Assembly: GCA_043812455.1 (NCBI GenBank)
Contig: JBDRMB010000043.1
Location: forward strand, 1 to 55,869
Origin: JABHQR01 sp043812455
GTDB lineage: Archaea > Nanobdellota > Nanobdellia > Woesearchaeales > GW2011-AR9
Direction of reading: 5' to 3'
DNA: 55,869 bases
Position 1 is the first letter of the stretch; every line of letters starts with the position of its first letter. Of the stretch, positions 7,849 through 17,007 are shown in pieces. The notes below the pieces were generated by a model. The model saw nothing but the letters and a program-made list of their open reading frames with translations. It had not been told where the DNA came from and searched no databases. A program made the position numbers and the translations under genes.

Positions 7849-10395
7849 ATGCAAATTCGCTTCTATCCATACGACTTTGATTACAAGATCAAAGACCAAA
7901 AAACGTACGTGTACCTCTACGGTAAATTGGATACCGGAACAAGAATTTGTGTGATCCACGAACATCAACCATACTTCTATGCACTAGTTGATGATATTGA
8001 CACCACTGAACTAAAAACAAGACTTCAAGAGCTAACAATAAACACTGGAGCAGAACCAGCTAAAGTAACACATACTGAATCAATCCAGAAGGAACTATTA
8101 GGAAAAAAGAAACAGTTCTGGAAAATATATGTTAACTATCCAAAAGCTGTTCCGTTAATAAGTAAAGAATTGGAAGCTTGGGGTGTGGAAACCTATGAAA
8201 AAGATATCTTGTTCATACATCGTTACTTAAGAGACATGAACATTACTCCAATGACTTTGATGGAAGCTGAAGGTGAACAGATAACTGATACTTCATTAAG
8301 AGTAGCAGCATTTCAAGCGACAAAAATTATCCAATCAACACAAGAATGTATCCAAAACATCAAATATTTAGCAATTGATATTGAAACTTATTCTAAGAAT
8401 AAAATAATTAATCCTAACAAAGATCCAATCTTAATGATTGGTCTGTATGGTTTGGATCAAGATGGCAAAGAATACAAAAAAGTTCTTACTTGGAAAACTT
8501 TCAAACATAATCAACCTTACATTGAACATGTTTCTGATGAAGAACAACTCCTTCAAAGGTTCCGGCAAATCATTCTCAAATATCAACCAGATATCATCAC
8601 GGGATATTTTTCTGACGGGTTTGATTTTCCGTACATTAAAGTAAGAGCAGATAAACATAAAGTCAAACTTGACTTGGGCCATGACCGTTCAGACCTTTAT
8701 ACCGGCAGTAAAAATTATGCAAAGAATGGTGAAAGTAAAATTAAAGGTATCCTGCACATTGACATTTTCAAATTTATCCGGTACATCTTCGGCGGTAATC
8801 TTAAAACTGACTCATTCAGTTTAGATGCTGTATCAAGTGAATTGTTAGGCAATAGAAAGCATGAGGTTGACATTAACGATCTGGCAGATTATTGGGATAA
8901 CGATTCTGATGAGTTAGAAGAGTTTTGTAAGTACAATCTGCAAGATTCCTACTTAACACTTCAGTTGTGCAAGAACTTGATGCCAGACATGTTAGAGTTT
9001 ACTAAAATTGTTGGCTTACCTTTGTTTGATATTATTCATATGCGTTTCAGCAGATTGGTTGAAAATTATATCATCAAGCGAGCAACAGAATATAATGTCA
9101 TTGCTCCTAATAAACCAACCAAGTTTGAAATTGAAAAAAGGAATGAGGAAACGTATCAAGGTGCATTTGTTTATGAACCCACTCCAGGTTTGTACGATGA
9201 TATTGTTGTTTTAGATTTCAGATCATTATATCCATCAATCATTACTGCACATAATATCGGACCAGAATCACTTTATTGTAAATGTTGTAAAGATGATTAT
9301 GGTACAAGAAAAGAAAATGAAAATCAAGATGACAATTTAGAAGATAATTTGGATAAGGATGGAATTAACTTAAGTGCTCATGTGCCTGATCGAGACGAAT
9401 ACTGGTTCTGTAAGAAAGATAAAGAGTTTATTCCAGAAGTATTAGAACGTCTTGTTCTAAGAAGAGTTGACATCAAACGACTTATCAAAGAGATGAAAGC
9501 AAAAGGTGAAGATACTAAAATCATGGAAGCTAGATCTTACGCTCTCAAGATTTTGGCTAACAGTTTTTATGGTTATCTTGGATTTTTTGGTGCTAGGTGG
9601 TATTGTATAGAATGTGCCAGATCAACTACTGCCTATGCTCGTCACTACATCCAACAGACTATCAAAAAAGCTGAAGAGAAAGGGTTTCAAGTAATTTACG
9701 GTGATACTGATTCTCTTTTTATCATACTTGGGGACAAACTGTTAGATAAAGCGTTAGAATTCAAGAGCGAGATTAATTATGATCTTCCCGGTTACATGGA
9801 ACTTGAATTTGAAGGACATTTTCCTAAAGGTATTTTTGTAGCAATCAAAGGTACAGAAAAAGGTGCAAAGAAAAAGTATGCACTTATCGATAAAGATAAT
9901 AAACTAAAAATTACTGGTTTTGAAACTGTCCGAAGAAATTGGAGTGCTATGGCAAAAGATGTTCAGGAAAATGTGCTTAGACTTGTTCTTCAGGACAAAG
10001 TAACAGAAGCTGTAGAATATGTACAGGGCGTAATTCAAGACCTGAATAAAGGCAAAATTAAACTGAACAAACTTATTATAAAAACTCAGATCACTAAAGA
10101 CCTTTCTTCTTATTCAAATGTTGGCCCGCACGTGGCAGTTGCACTGAGAATGAAAAATCAAGGTATAGACATTGTCCCTGGTACTTTAGTAGAATACATA
10201 ATTGCTAAAGGTTCTGGTTTGATTAGAGAACGAGCAAAACTTCCTGGAGAGCTGAAACAAGGAGAATATGATCAGGACTATTATTTGAAGAATCAATTAA
10301 TACCAGCAGTTTCTAGCATTTTTGCCGTTCTGAAGATTAAAGAAGAAGATTTGTTCAAGAAAGGTGGCCAGACTAGTTTAGGCAATTTTGGTTAA
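7849..10395 (+). CDS. polB: B-family replicative DNA polymerase
   Basis: 848 residues, normal for archaeal PolB. Exonuclease motifs are present: Exo I with D-I-E near residue 177, Exo II with Y-x-x-D-G-F-D-F-P near 250, and Exo III as YNLQDSYLT near 365. Proofreading should be intact. Polymerase motif A is DFRSLYPS near 455, motif B KILANSFYGYLG near 569 and motif C YGDTDS near 617, so both catalytic Asp sets are kept. The protein ends in QTSLGNFG, a PCNA-interacting (PIP) box. A TATA-like TTATAAAA at about 7818-7825 lies about 25 nt before the ATG, so a leaderless transcript is likely. No intein interrupts the gene. Confidence 0.97.
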   Translation: MQIRFYPYDFDYKIKDQKTYVYLYGKLDTGTRICVIHEHQPYFYALVDDIDTTELKTRLQELTINTGAEPAKVTHTESIQKELLGKKKQFWKIYVNYPKAVPLISKELEAWGVETYEKDILFIHRYLRDMNITPMTLMEAEGEQITDTSLRVAAFQATKIIQSTQECIQNIKYLAIDIETYSKNKIINPNKDPILMIGLYGLDQDGKEYKKVLTWKTFKHNQPYIEHVSDEEQLLQRFRQIILKYQPDIITGYFSDGFDFPYIKVRADKHKVKLDLGHDRSDLYTGSKNYAKNGESKIKGILHIDIFKFIRYIFGGNLKTDSFSLDAVSSELLGNRKHEVDINDLADYWDNDSDELEEFCKYNLQDSYLTLQLCKNLMPDMLEFTKIVGLPLFDIIHMRFSRLVENYIIKRATEYNVIAPNKPTKFEIEKRNEETYQGAFVYEPTPGLYDDIVVLDFRSLYPSIITAHNIGPESLYCKCCKDDYGTRKENENQDDNLEDNLDKDGINLSAHVPDRDEYWFCKKDKEFIPEVLERLVLRRVDIKRLIKEMKAKGEDTKIMEARSYALKILANSFYGYLGFFGARWYCIECARSTTAYARHYIQQTIKKAEEKGFQVIYGDTDSLFIILGDKLLDKALEFKSEINYDLPGYMELEFEGHFPKGIFVAIKGTEKGAKKKYALIDKDNKLKITGFETVRRNWSAMAKDVQENVLRLVLQDKVTEAVEYVQGVIQDLNKGKIKLNKLIIKTQITKDLSSYSNVGPHVAVALRMKNQGIDIVPGTLVEYIIAKGSGLIRERAKLPGELKQGEYDQDYYLKNQLIPAVSSIFAVLKIKEEDLFKKGGQTSLGNFG

Positions 10396-10467
10396 ACTTA
10401 GTAATACATTACTTTTTCTTAAATCAAAACAACAAACTTTTTAATATCCACCTCACTACCCTTATTT

Positions 10468-11295
10468 ATGAAAGTTGGGGGACAGGCAGTAGTGGAAGGA
10501 GTAATGATGCGAAATAAAGACCGATTTGCTGTTGCTGTCCGTGCTCAAGATAAAAAAATTAAAATTCTTAGGAAGAAAAATACTAAATATCCAAAATTCT
10601 TTTCATACTTCTTTATTAGAGGTATCATTGGGCTTTTCTTTACCCTATATGATGGTATCAAGGCTTTAATCTGGAGCAGTAACCAACAGTTGGAGAAGGA
10701 TGATAAGATTACTACTAAAGAAATAATTTTAACAATAGCTTTCTCACTAATTTTTACTGTAATCATATTTGTTGCCATACCTTTCTTTTCAGCAAGATGG
10801 ATTCAGTCGGATGGTTTTTGGTTCGACGTTCTTGACGGCGTCTTTCGCCTTGCACTTTTCATAATTTATCTAAGTGTAATCTCTTTGATGAAAGATGTAA
10901 AGACTTTGTTCCAGTACCATGGTGCTGAACATAAGGTGATTAACTGTTATGAAAGTAAACAGAAACTTAATGTAGTTAATGCTAAACATTGTTCTAGGTT
11001 TAATCCACGCTGCGGAACATCTTTTGTACTTTTAGTGATGCTGATAGCAATTGTACTTTTTACTTTGATCCCGGGGGGTTTAGTTGCAAAACTGTTAGGA
11101 AGAATACTTCTTATTCCAATAATTGCCGGAATTGCTTATGAATTAGTAAAGTTAAGTGACAAGTACTGTAACAATATTTTGGTTAGAATTGTAGTGGCTC
11201 CAGGATTGTGGTTGCAGAGGATTACTACTAAAGAACCTGACGAGAAACAGCTCATGGTAGCAATAAGGTCTCTAGAAGCAGTGATTGAAGATTAA
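10468..11295 (+). CDS. DUF1385 family membrane protein
   Basis: 275 residues. The N-terminus carries the DUF1385 signature GGQAVVEGVMMR (about residues 4-15). Transmembrane segments lie near 45-66, 90-110, 125-145 and 185-225. Two more conserved blocks are present: YHGAEHKVINCYE (about 150-162) and HCSRFNPRCGTSF (about 172-184), whose His, Glu and Cys residues look like metal ligands or catalytic residues. The bacterial homologue is YqhQ; the biochemical role is unknown to me. The last four bases overlap the end of the convergent rad50 gene. Confidence 0.86.
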   Translation: MKVGGQAVVEGVMMRNKDRFAVAVRAQDKKIKILRKKNTKYPKFFSYFFIRGIIGLFFTLYDGIKALIWSSNQQLEKDDKITTKEIILTIAFSLIFTVIIFVAIPFFSARWIQSDGFWFDVLDGVFRLALFIIYLSVISLMKDVKTLFQYHGAEHKVINCYESKQKLNVVNAKHCSRFNPRCGTSFVLLVMLIAIVLFTLIPGGLVAKLLGRILLIPIIAGIAYELVKLSDKYCNNILVRIVVAPGLWLQRITTKEPDEKQLMVAIRSLEAVIED

Positions 11296-13718
11296 CCCAA
11301 CACCTGACTGCAATGCTCCAACTTCTCCACACGAATAAGATTGTTGACAAAACTCTCAATCTTGCTTTCGTGAGATACAATAATGATCTGTCCTAATCCT
11401 AACTTGTCAATCAAATCTCTGACCTTGTCCAACTGCTCCGAACTAAACCCGTCAGTTGGTTCATCTAAGATCAGCAGATCTTTTGTCTTGATTTCATGAA
11501 TTACATCATTGATAACTTTATTCAAAGCCAACCTATATGACAACGAAACTGCGGTTTTCTCACCACCACTAAGATGATTAAAAGAAATTTCATAATTGTT
11601 CTGTTCAACTATTGGTGTGAAAGAATCGTCCAGCCGAGCAGAAATTTCATGATCTTCTACCAGTACACTGAACCATTCTTGGAATAACATATTGAAATGG
11701 TGGTAAATTTTACCTAAAATTTCTTTTTCAATGGTATAAGTTAATCTCATAAAGTAATTATTAATCCAATTATAGATCTCTTGTTTTCTGACAAGTTTAC
11801 TTTTATCTTCAATCAACTTGTCCAGCTCTTCCCGAACTTGTACTAACTCACGATTCAAATGAACTTGGCTGGTTTTAAGTTTGGTCTCTTCTAAAGAAAA
11901 CTCTTTTTCTTTAATAACTAAGCTTTCAAGCTTTTGTTTATTTTCAAGAATAATTTGTTCTAACAGTTCTCTGTTTGGATATGCTTGTAACTCTTTAGAT
12001 AATCTTTCAGACTCATGCTTAATCAGGTCTAACTTTTGTAGGGATTCTTTTTCATCTTTAACTAAATCTGATAACTGTTTTTCTAACTCTTGTTTAAGTA
12101 AAATCTTATCTCTCAGTTCTCCTAGCTGCAATAGCCGATTATTTATCCTTTTCAAATTAATTTCAGCATCATTTTCAAAGCTATTTAATTTTCCCATCAA
12201 TTGATTATTTATCACAACCAAACTGCGCAATTCCTCACGTTTATCTTTCTCTTTCAACTGTTGTTCCTGAAGATGTTTGATTTCCATATTCACTTGCTTA
12301 AGTTCCAATTCAGCTTTTTGGATGATTTCCAACTTTTTTAATAATTCCATCTGTTGCACTTTTATTGAAGATTCCTTTTCACGCAAATCAAGAAGAATTT
12401 GTTCAGAAGTTTCAATTTTCTTATCCTCCTGCAAACTAATCTTTTCCTTATAATCCAAACTTAACTCTTGCTGACAAGTTGGGCATTGTTCAAGACTAAT
12501 AACTGTTTCTCTCAAATTGTGAGCTTCTTTCTGTAAAGTTAAATTTTTAACGATGAGATCTCTCGTTTTTTGATTAAGTAATACTAACTGCTCATGCCTT
12601 ACTTGTTTATCATCTTTAACTTTTATCAGATTTTCAAATTCACTTTTCCTATGTTCTAACATTGCTATCTTTTCCGGAGAATTATGTAACAACTTTATCT
12701 CGTTTTGCAAATAAACAATTTTTTCTTGACAATTTTTAATCCGTTCATTAAGTTTTGTCTTATCTTGTAAAAAACTGGTTTTCTCAGTTTCTAATTTAAC
12801 AATTTCTCTTTTAACAGAATCTTTATCTAGCTGAGAACCTAAAAAGAGCTCTTTCAGTTGTAAATTAATTTTTTCTTTTTTAATACTCCACTGTTCTTTC
12901 CTTTCATTCAATTCCTTCTCTAACAACAAGTTCTGTTTTAATTTATTTCCAAGTTCAACGATTGTTTTACTTTTATTTTCTTCAGTTTGTAACTGTTTAT
13001 TGACCTCAGTAATTTCAGCAATCAATTTTCCTTTTTCTGGTAACAGCTTACCAAGCTGTAAATTTAATTCTTCTACATCTTGGTTTAGAATCTTAACTTT
13101 TTCTTGCAAATTAGATATTGGTTCAATTCTAGTTTCTAGAACAGTAAGTTCTTTTCTAAATTTTCGTAAATATCCAATAAGATTTTCTCTGACAGTTTTG
13201 TACTTGTCAATATTGAAGATCTTTCGTAGAATATCTAATCTATTTTCAGGACTATCTTGCAGAATAAGTTTCATTTCTTCTTGTGGGCAATATACAGTAT
13301 ACCTAAACACATAATTTTTGCCTTTAGTAACTAAATCATCAGGGTAACCTAACAGTTTAATAATTTCAGATTTAAGTTCTAAAGGAGTTAATTCTCTTTT
13401 TTGCTGATTAATTATTATATGACCATTACCCTGTTTGATAATGTTAGAGTCACGTTTAAGTGTTCGTTTGATACAAATTTCGTTACCATCCAACACAAAA
13501 TTAAGTTCAACATAAGCATTATTTGTACCTTTCCTAAGCAAAGAGTCTGCACTTAGTTCTGTTCGAGAAGCTCCAAATAAGGCAAATTCGGTTGCTAGCA
13601 GAATTGACGATTTACCAGAACCAATATCACCTGAAAGTAAAGTTGTACCTTCTGGAAAATCAACTACTTGGTGCTGATAAGAGCGAATATTTTCTAATTG
13701 TAGTCGTTTCAGGTACAT
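11292..13718 (-). CDS. rad50: Rad50-like DNA repair ATPase
   Basis: 808-residue SMC-type ATPase. The N-terminal half-domain has Walker A GDIGSGKSSIL near residues 30-40. Two long charged coiled coils (about 180-400 and 430-640) flank a CPTC zinc hook near residue 413. The C-terminal half has the ABC signature LSGGEKT near 716, Walker B LLILDEPTDGF near 748 and a D-loop/H-loop region ending V-S-H-E. Rad50 tethers DNA ends and works with the Mre11 nuclease in double-strand-break repair. No mre11 gene is next to it here, unlike the common archaeal arrangement, so its partner must be elsewhere. Confidence 0.94.
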   Translation of the reverse strand: MYLKRLQLENIRSYQHQVVDFPEGTTLLSGDIGSGKSSILLATEFALFGASRTELSADSLLRKGTNNAYVELNFVLDGNEICIKRTLKRDSNIIKQGNGHIIINQQKRELTPLELKSEIIKLLGYPDDLVTKGKNYVFRYTVYCPQEEMKLILQDSPENRLDILRKIFNIDKYKTVRENLIGYLRKFRKELTVLETRIEPISNLQEKVKILNQDVEELNLQLGKLLPEKGKLIAEITEVNKQLQTEENKSKTIVELGNKLKQNLLLEKELNERKEQWSIKKEKINLQLKELFLGSQLDKDSVKREIVKLETEKTSFLQDKTKLNERIKNCQEKIVYLQNEIKLLHNSPEKIAMLEHRKSEFENLIKVKDDKQVRHEQLVLLNQKTRDLIVKNLTLQKEAHNLRETVISLEQCPTCQQELSLDYKEKISLQEDKKIETSEQILLDLREKESSIKVQQMELLKKLEIIQKAELELKQVNMEIKHLQEQQLKEKDKREELRSLVVINNQLMGKLNSFENDAEINLKRINNRLLQLGELRDKILLKQELEKQLSDLVKDEKESLQKLDLIKHESERLSKELQAYPNRELLEQIILENKQKLESLVIKEKEFSLEETKLKTSQVHLNRELVQVREELDKLIEDKSKLVRKQEIYNWINNYFMRLTYTIEKEILGKIYHHFNMLFQEWFSVLVEDHEISARLDDSFTPIVEQNNYEISFNHLSGGEKTAVSLSYRLALNKVINDVIHEIKTKDLLILDEPTDGFSSEQLDKVRDLIDKLGLGQIIIVSHESKIESFVNNLIRVEKLEHCSQVLG

Positions 13719-13779
13719 ATTAAATTAAAGAGAATGATGGAAAGTAAATCACCAATTTCCCCCTCAAATCAAAAATTGT

Positions 13780-14157
13780 TTACTTTTTCTTTGAAGCAGC
13801 TTTTTCAGTTTTTGTTTTAACCGTTTTCTTATTAACTGGACTTTTATTAACAGTTTTAGTCACCGGCTTAGCTTTAGGTGCAGTTTTAATACTAACTGTT
13901 TTATTTTCACTTTTATCAGGTGTTTTATTCTCAGTTTTTGGTTTATCTTGTTTAGATTCTTTAGTGACCAACAAGTAAATTATTGGTAAAATTCCTGCAG
14001 TGTTAAAGATCAGTATTATAATGAACCATACTAAATCTTTTCTAGTACCTGCCCGCCATAATGCCAAACCTTTCCAGATAAGTGACCAAACACTTAACAA
14101 TAGTAATAATCCTACAAATAATCCTAAATTTTGATATATGAAATATGGTGTTGCCAT
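13780..14157 (-). CDS. DUF5652-like membrane protein with lysine-rich tail
   Basis: 125 residues. Residues 10-30 and 43-64 are transmembrane segments around a WSLIWKGLALWRAGTRKD loop, the pattern of the small DUF5652 membrane family. The last 55 residues are a low-complexity tail of Lys, Thr, Pro, Val and Ser ending in AASKKK. AGGAGGTC at about 14163-14170 is a strong ribosome binding site. Function is unknown; the tail resembles those on two nearby proteins. Confidence 0.75.
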   Translation of the reverse strand: MATPYFIYQNLGLFVGLLLLLSVWSLIWKGLALWRAGTRKDLVWFIIILIFNTAGILPIIYLLVTKESKQDKPKTENKTPDKSENKTVSIKTAPKAKPVTKTVNKSPVNKKTVKTKTEKAASKKK

Positions 14158-14289
14158 TTTTAGACCTCCTGCTTGATAATAAAATTTTGTTAGTTCTTTC
14201 TTTTATTAATCTTTTTAGCTTAGAGTATATATTCTGAAATAATATGCTGAAAAAGAAATAACTCTTTAACTTTTATTAGAAATAAACTA

Positions 14290-15027
14290 TTAATTTTTAT
14301 TGGTCTTTTTTATCTTCTTAGAACTGTTTTTCTTAACCTTACTTTTCTTTTTCTCTCTATTTTTGTGATGATTCATTTTTTTACCAAACCTTGATTTGGT
14401 CAATAATCTTAACATTCTGGCACCGAATTTCAAAAATTTAGCAAATTTACCTGTTCTGGAAGCAACGGCAATTCCTTTTCTGATTTCTAGTGTTTCATGA
14501 AATATAGCTTGTCCAACACCAACTTCTCTACTTAGCAGGAAAATCGCTCTGATACTATTTATCAAGTTAAAAAATAGCATAAAAGGGAAGACTGCTAAAA
14601 TATCTAACCAGTAGTTCTTGAAGAAGTACATGGTAGTGTTACACTTTTTAGCGATAAATATTAGATCAACTACAAATATAGCAATAATCAAGTAATCCGC
14701 AATCATTAAACTTAATTCATAAGCATGATTTTCGTTGTGATAGGCTAGTTCTAGTATAACAATAATTAATAACAATGCTAAGGCAAAGGGTATTAATCTG
14801 GCATTATAATGTTCAACTTTTTCCCAAAATGTTTTAGGTTTCTTGTGATCTTTCATAAGCCAAGTTACATTTTTCAGTTTGTCTATATCTTTGACTTTAC
14901 TTTTTTCGTTTTTATTTTTCTTCTGATTCTTCATAGCACTTCTACTTTTATCTACCTTTATACTTTTAGAATTAACTTTACTAACCTTTTTAGCATCTTT
15001 CACTTCTCTTTTTTTGGCTTTAGCCAT
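14290..15027 (-). CDS. voltage-sensor-like membrane protein without a pore
   Basis: 245 residues. Residues 1-70 are very lysine-rich. Four hydrophobic segments follow: about 75-93, 105-125 (with FVVDLIF), 138-155 (NYWLDILAVFPF) and 158-170. The VDLIF and NYWLDILAVFPF segments resemble S2 and S3 of voltage-gated channels, and S3 is followed by a segment with R residues (SIRAIFLLSREVG). There is no S5, selectivity filter or S6. The C-terminus is a second lysine-rich tail. It could be a sensor or proton-conducting voltage-sensor domain, or a channel-like protein with another role. Confidence 0.6.
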   Translation of the reverse strand: MAKAKKREVKDAKKVSKVNSKSIKVDKSRSAMKNQKKNKNEKSKVKDIDKLKNVTWLMKDHKKPKTFWEKVEHYNARLIPFALALLLIIVILELAYHNENHAYELSLMIADYLIIAIFVVDLIFIAKKCNTTMYFFKNYWLDILAVFPFMLFFNLINSIRAIFLLSREVGVGQAIFHETLEIRKGIAVASRTGKFAKFLKFGARMLRLLTKSRFGKKMNHHKNREKKKSKVKKNSSKKIKKTNKN

Positions 15028-15124
15028 AATCTAAAGTAATAATTTAAGGTATAAAAATGCTTCGGATAAGTTACCTTTAAATAACAAAACTTCTTACTTA
15101 AGTAAAGAATAATAAGGTTTTTAG

Positions 15125-17005
15125 ATGGCAGGGTTAAAAAAAGTATTAGGTTTTCCAGCAATTCTTTTAATTACAATTAACTCTATCATGGGTACTGGAA
15201 TATTCTTCCTGCCAGCAGTAGGTGCAAAAGTTGCCGGACCAGCATCTATAATCGCTTGGGTGATTCTTTCTATCGTCTCTATATACATTGCAATGGTGTT
15301 TGGCGAACTGTCTTCAATGTTTCCTAAAGCGGGAGGAATTTACGAATTTTGTAAACAAGCATACGGGAGGTTTTTCTCGTTCATTATTGGTTGGATGACT
15401 ATCATTGCTGGTAACGTTACTATCGCCATGCTGGTAGTGGGAGCTATCCAATATTTAATTCCGACTGGTTCACCATTATTAAAAATTGGCAGTTCATTAT
15501 TATTCATTTTTGCATTCAATTATATTGCTTTCAAGGGTATGAAAACTTCAGCAGTAATGTTAGTAACATTTGCATTCATAACTTTATTTACTGTTCTTTC
15601 TTTAGCGATTCCTGGGTTGTGGAAGTTTAGTGCTGGAAATTTCACACCTTTCTTTGTATTTCCTTATTCAACGATTGCTCTTGCGATTTTCTTGATTGCA
15701 GAAACATTTTTTGGTTGGGAGACCGCTACATTTTTGGCAGAAGAAACTAAAGATGGGCAAAAGGTTATGCCCAAAGCTTTGATTTATGGAACAATAATAA
15801 TTGCAGCAATTTGTTTAATTTCTGTAATCTCATCATTAGCAATAATTCCATGGCAAGTGTTTGGCGAGTCATCGACACCCTTAACAGATTTGGCTAATGT
15901 CAATTATGGCGTTCATGCCGGACCAGTATTTACTATTTTGGTTTATCTGGCAATCATTGGATCAGTTGCAGGTTGGATTGTTTCTGCACCACGACTTTTA
16001 CTTGCAATGGCAAAAGATAAACTATTCATAGCACAGTTCGCTAAGATTCATCCCAAAAATGGAACTCCTCATATTGCAATCTTGTTTCAAACAGTTTTGT
16101 CAACAATTTTAGTTATTGTTGGTGCGGGTTCATATCAAACTTTGCTTGAACTTCTGTTACCAATGGTATTGATAATGTATTCTTTTGTACTTCTCAGTGT
16201 TGTGATTTTGAGATACAAGATGCCTAATAAAAAAAGATATTTTTGGACACCGTTCGGTAAGATTGGACCAATAATTGTAACTTTGTTTATTTTCTTCTTA
16301 GTTGGAATGTGGTTATGGCAAAGTCATGGTGCGTTAGATATCTTAAGTATTGCAGTTTCACTGATCCTTTTAGGAATACCTGTATATTTCTTATTGGAAA
16401 TGTATTATGATCCAAAAGCTATCAGGATGGTAACTGAAAGATTATCGTACATCTTAATACTATTTGAACATATTCTTTACCCAATTAGTCTAAAGAGAAA
16501 ATTATTATTGATGACTGGTGACTTGAAAAACAAAACAGTCCTTGAGTACGGCTGTGGTGTGGGAACATTAACGCGAAAGTTAGCAAAATTGACTTTGCCA
16601 AACGGCAAAGTTTATGCCACAGACTTTGCTGAACATAATGTTTCTATAGTTTCTAAAAATATGAAAAAGCACAAACACGTTACTGTGTTTCATCATGAGC
16701 ACTTGCACAATTTTAAGATTAAACAAAAGTTACCAAAATTTGATGTGGTAGTATCTAATGGTGTATTAAGTTATGTGCAAAAACCAATCACTGTTCTAAA
16801 AAGTATTGGTCAGAACATGAAAAAAGATGGCAGGATAGTTTTCTTAGATTATGATAAATTCTTCTTTTTCATTCCGAATGTTATTTGGATTAGTGATGAA
16901 ACTAAACTTAAGAACATTTTCAAAAAAGCAGGATTTGATGTTAACATCAGTAAAAAGCGTAGCTTGTTCTGGACATATGTGTTTATCTCTGGCGAGAAGG
17001 TTTAG
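15125..17005 (+). CDS. APC-family amino-acid permease fused to a class I methyltransferase
   Basis: 626 residues in one uninterrupted frame. Residues 1 to about 455 are an amino acid-polyamine-organocation permease: the TM1 helix-break motif GTGIFFLPA lies near residue 24, the family TM3 region is present, and about 12 hydrophobic segments follow. Residues about 465-626 are a SAM-dependent methyltransferase with motif I EYGCGVGTLTRKLA near 473 and a DVVVSNGVLSYV motif IV region near 550. Free-standing APC permeases are about 450-500 residues, so the extra 160 residues are a true added domain on the cytoplasmic side. Coupling of uptake and methylation of a substrate or lipid is only a hypothesis. 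Confidence 0.85.
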   Translation: MAGLKKVLGFPAILLITINSIMGTGIFFLPAVGAKVAGPASIIAWVILSIVSIYIAMVFGELSSMFPKAGGIYEFCKQAYGRFFSFIIGWMTIIAGNVTIAMLVVGAIQYLIPTGSPLLKIGSSLLFIFAFNYIAFKGMKTSAVMLVTFAFITLFTVLSLAIPGLWKFSAGNFTPFFVFPYSTIALAIFLIAETFFGWETATFLAEETKDGQKVMPKALIYGTIIIAAICLISVISSLAIIPWQVFGESSTPLTDLANVNYGVHAGPVFTILVYLAIIGSVAGWIVSAPRLLLAMAKDKLFIAQFAKIHPKNGTPHIAILFQTVLSTILVIVGAGSYQTLLELLLPMVLIMYSFVLLSVVILRYKMPNKKRYFWTPFGKIGPIIVTLFIFFLVGMWLWQSHGALDILSIAVSLILLGIPVYFLLEMYYDPKAIRMVTERLSYILILFEHILYPISLKRKLLLMTGDLKNKTVLEYGCGVGTLTRKLAKLTLPNGKVYATDFAEHNVSIVSKNMKKHKHVTVFHHEHLHNFKIKQKLPKFDVVVSNGVLSYVQKPITVLKSIGQNMKKDGRIVFLDYDKFFFFIPNVIWISDETKLKNIFKKAGFDVNISKKRSLFWTYVFISGEKV

Positions 17006-17007
17006 AA

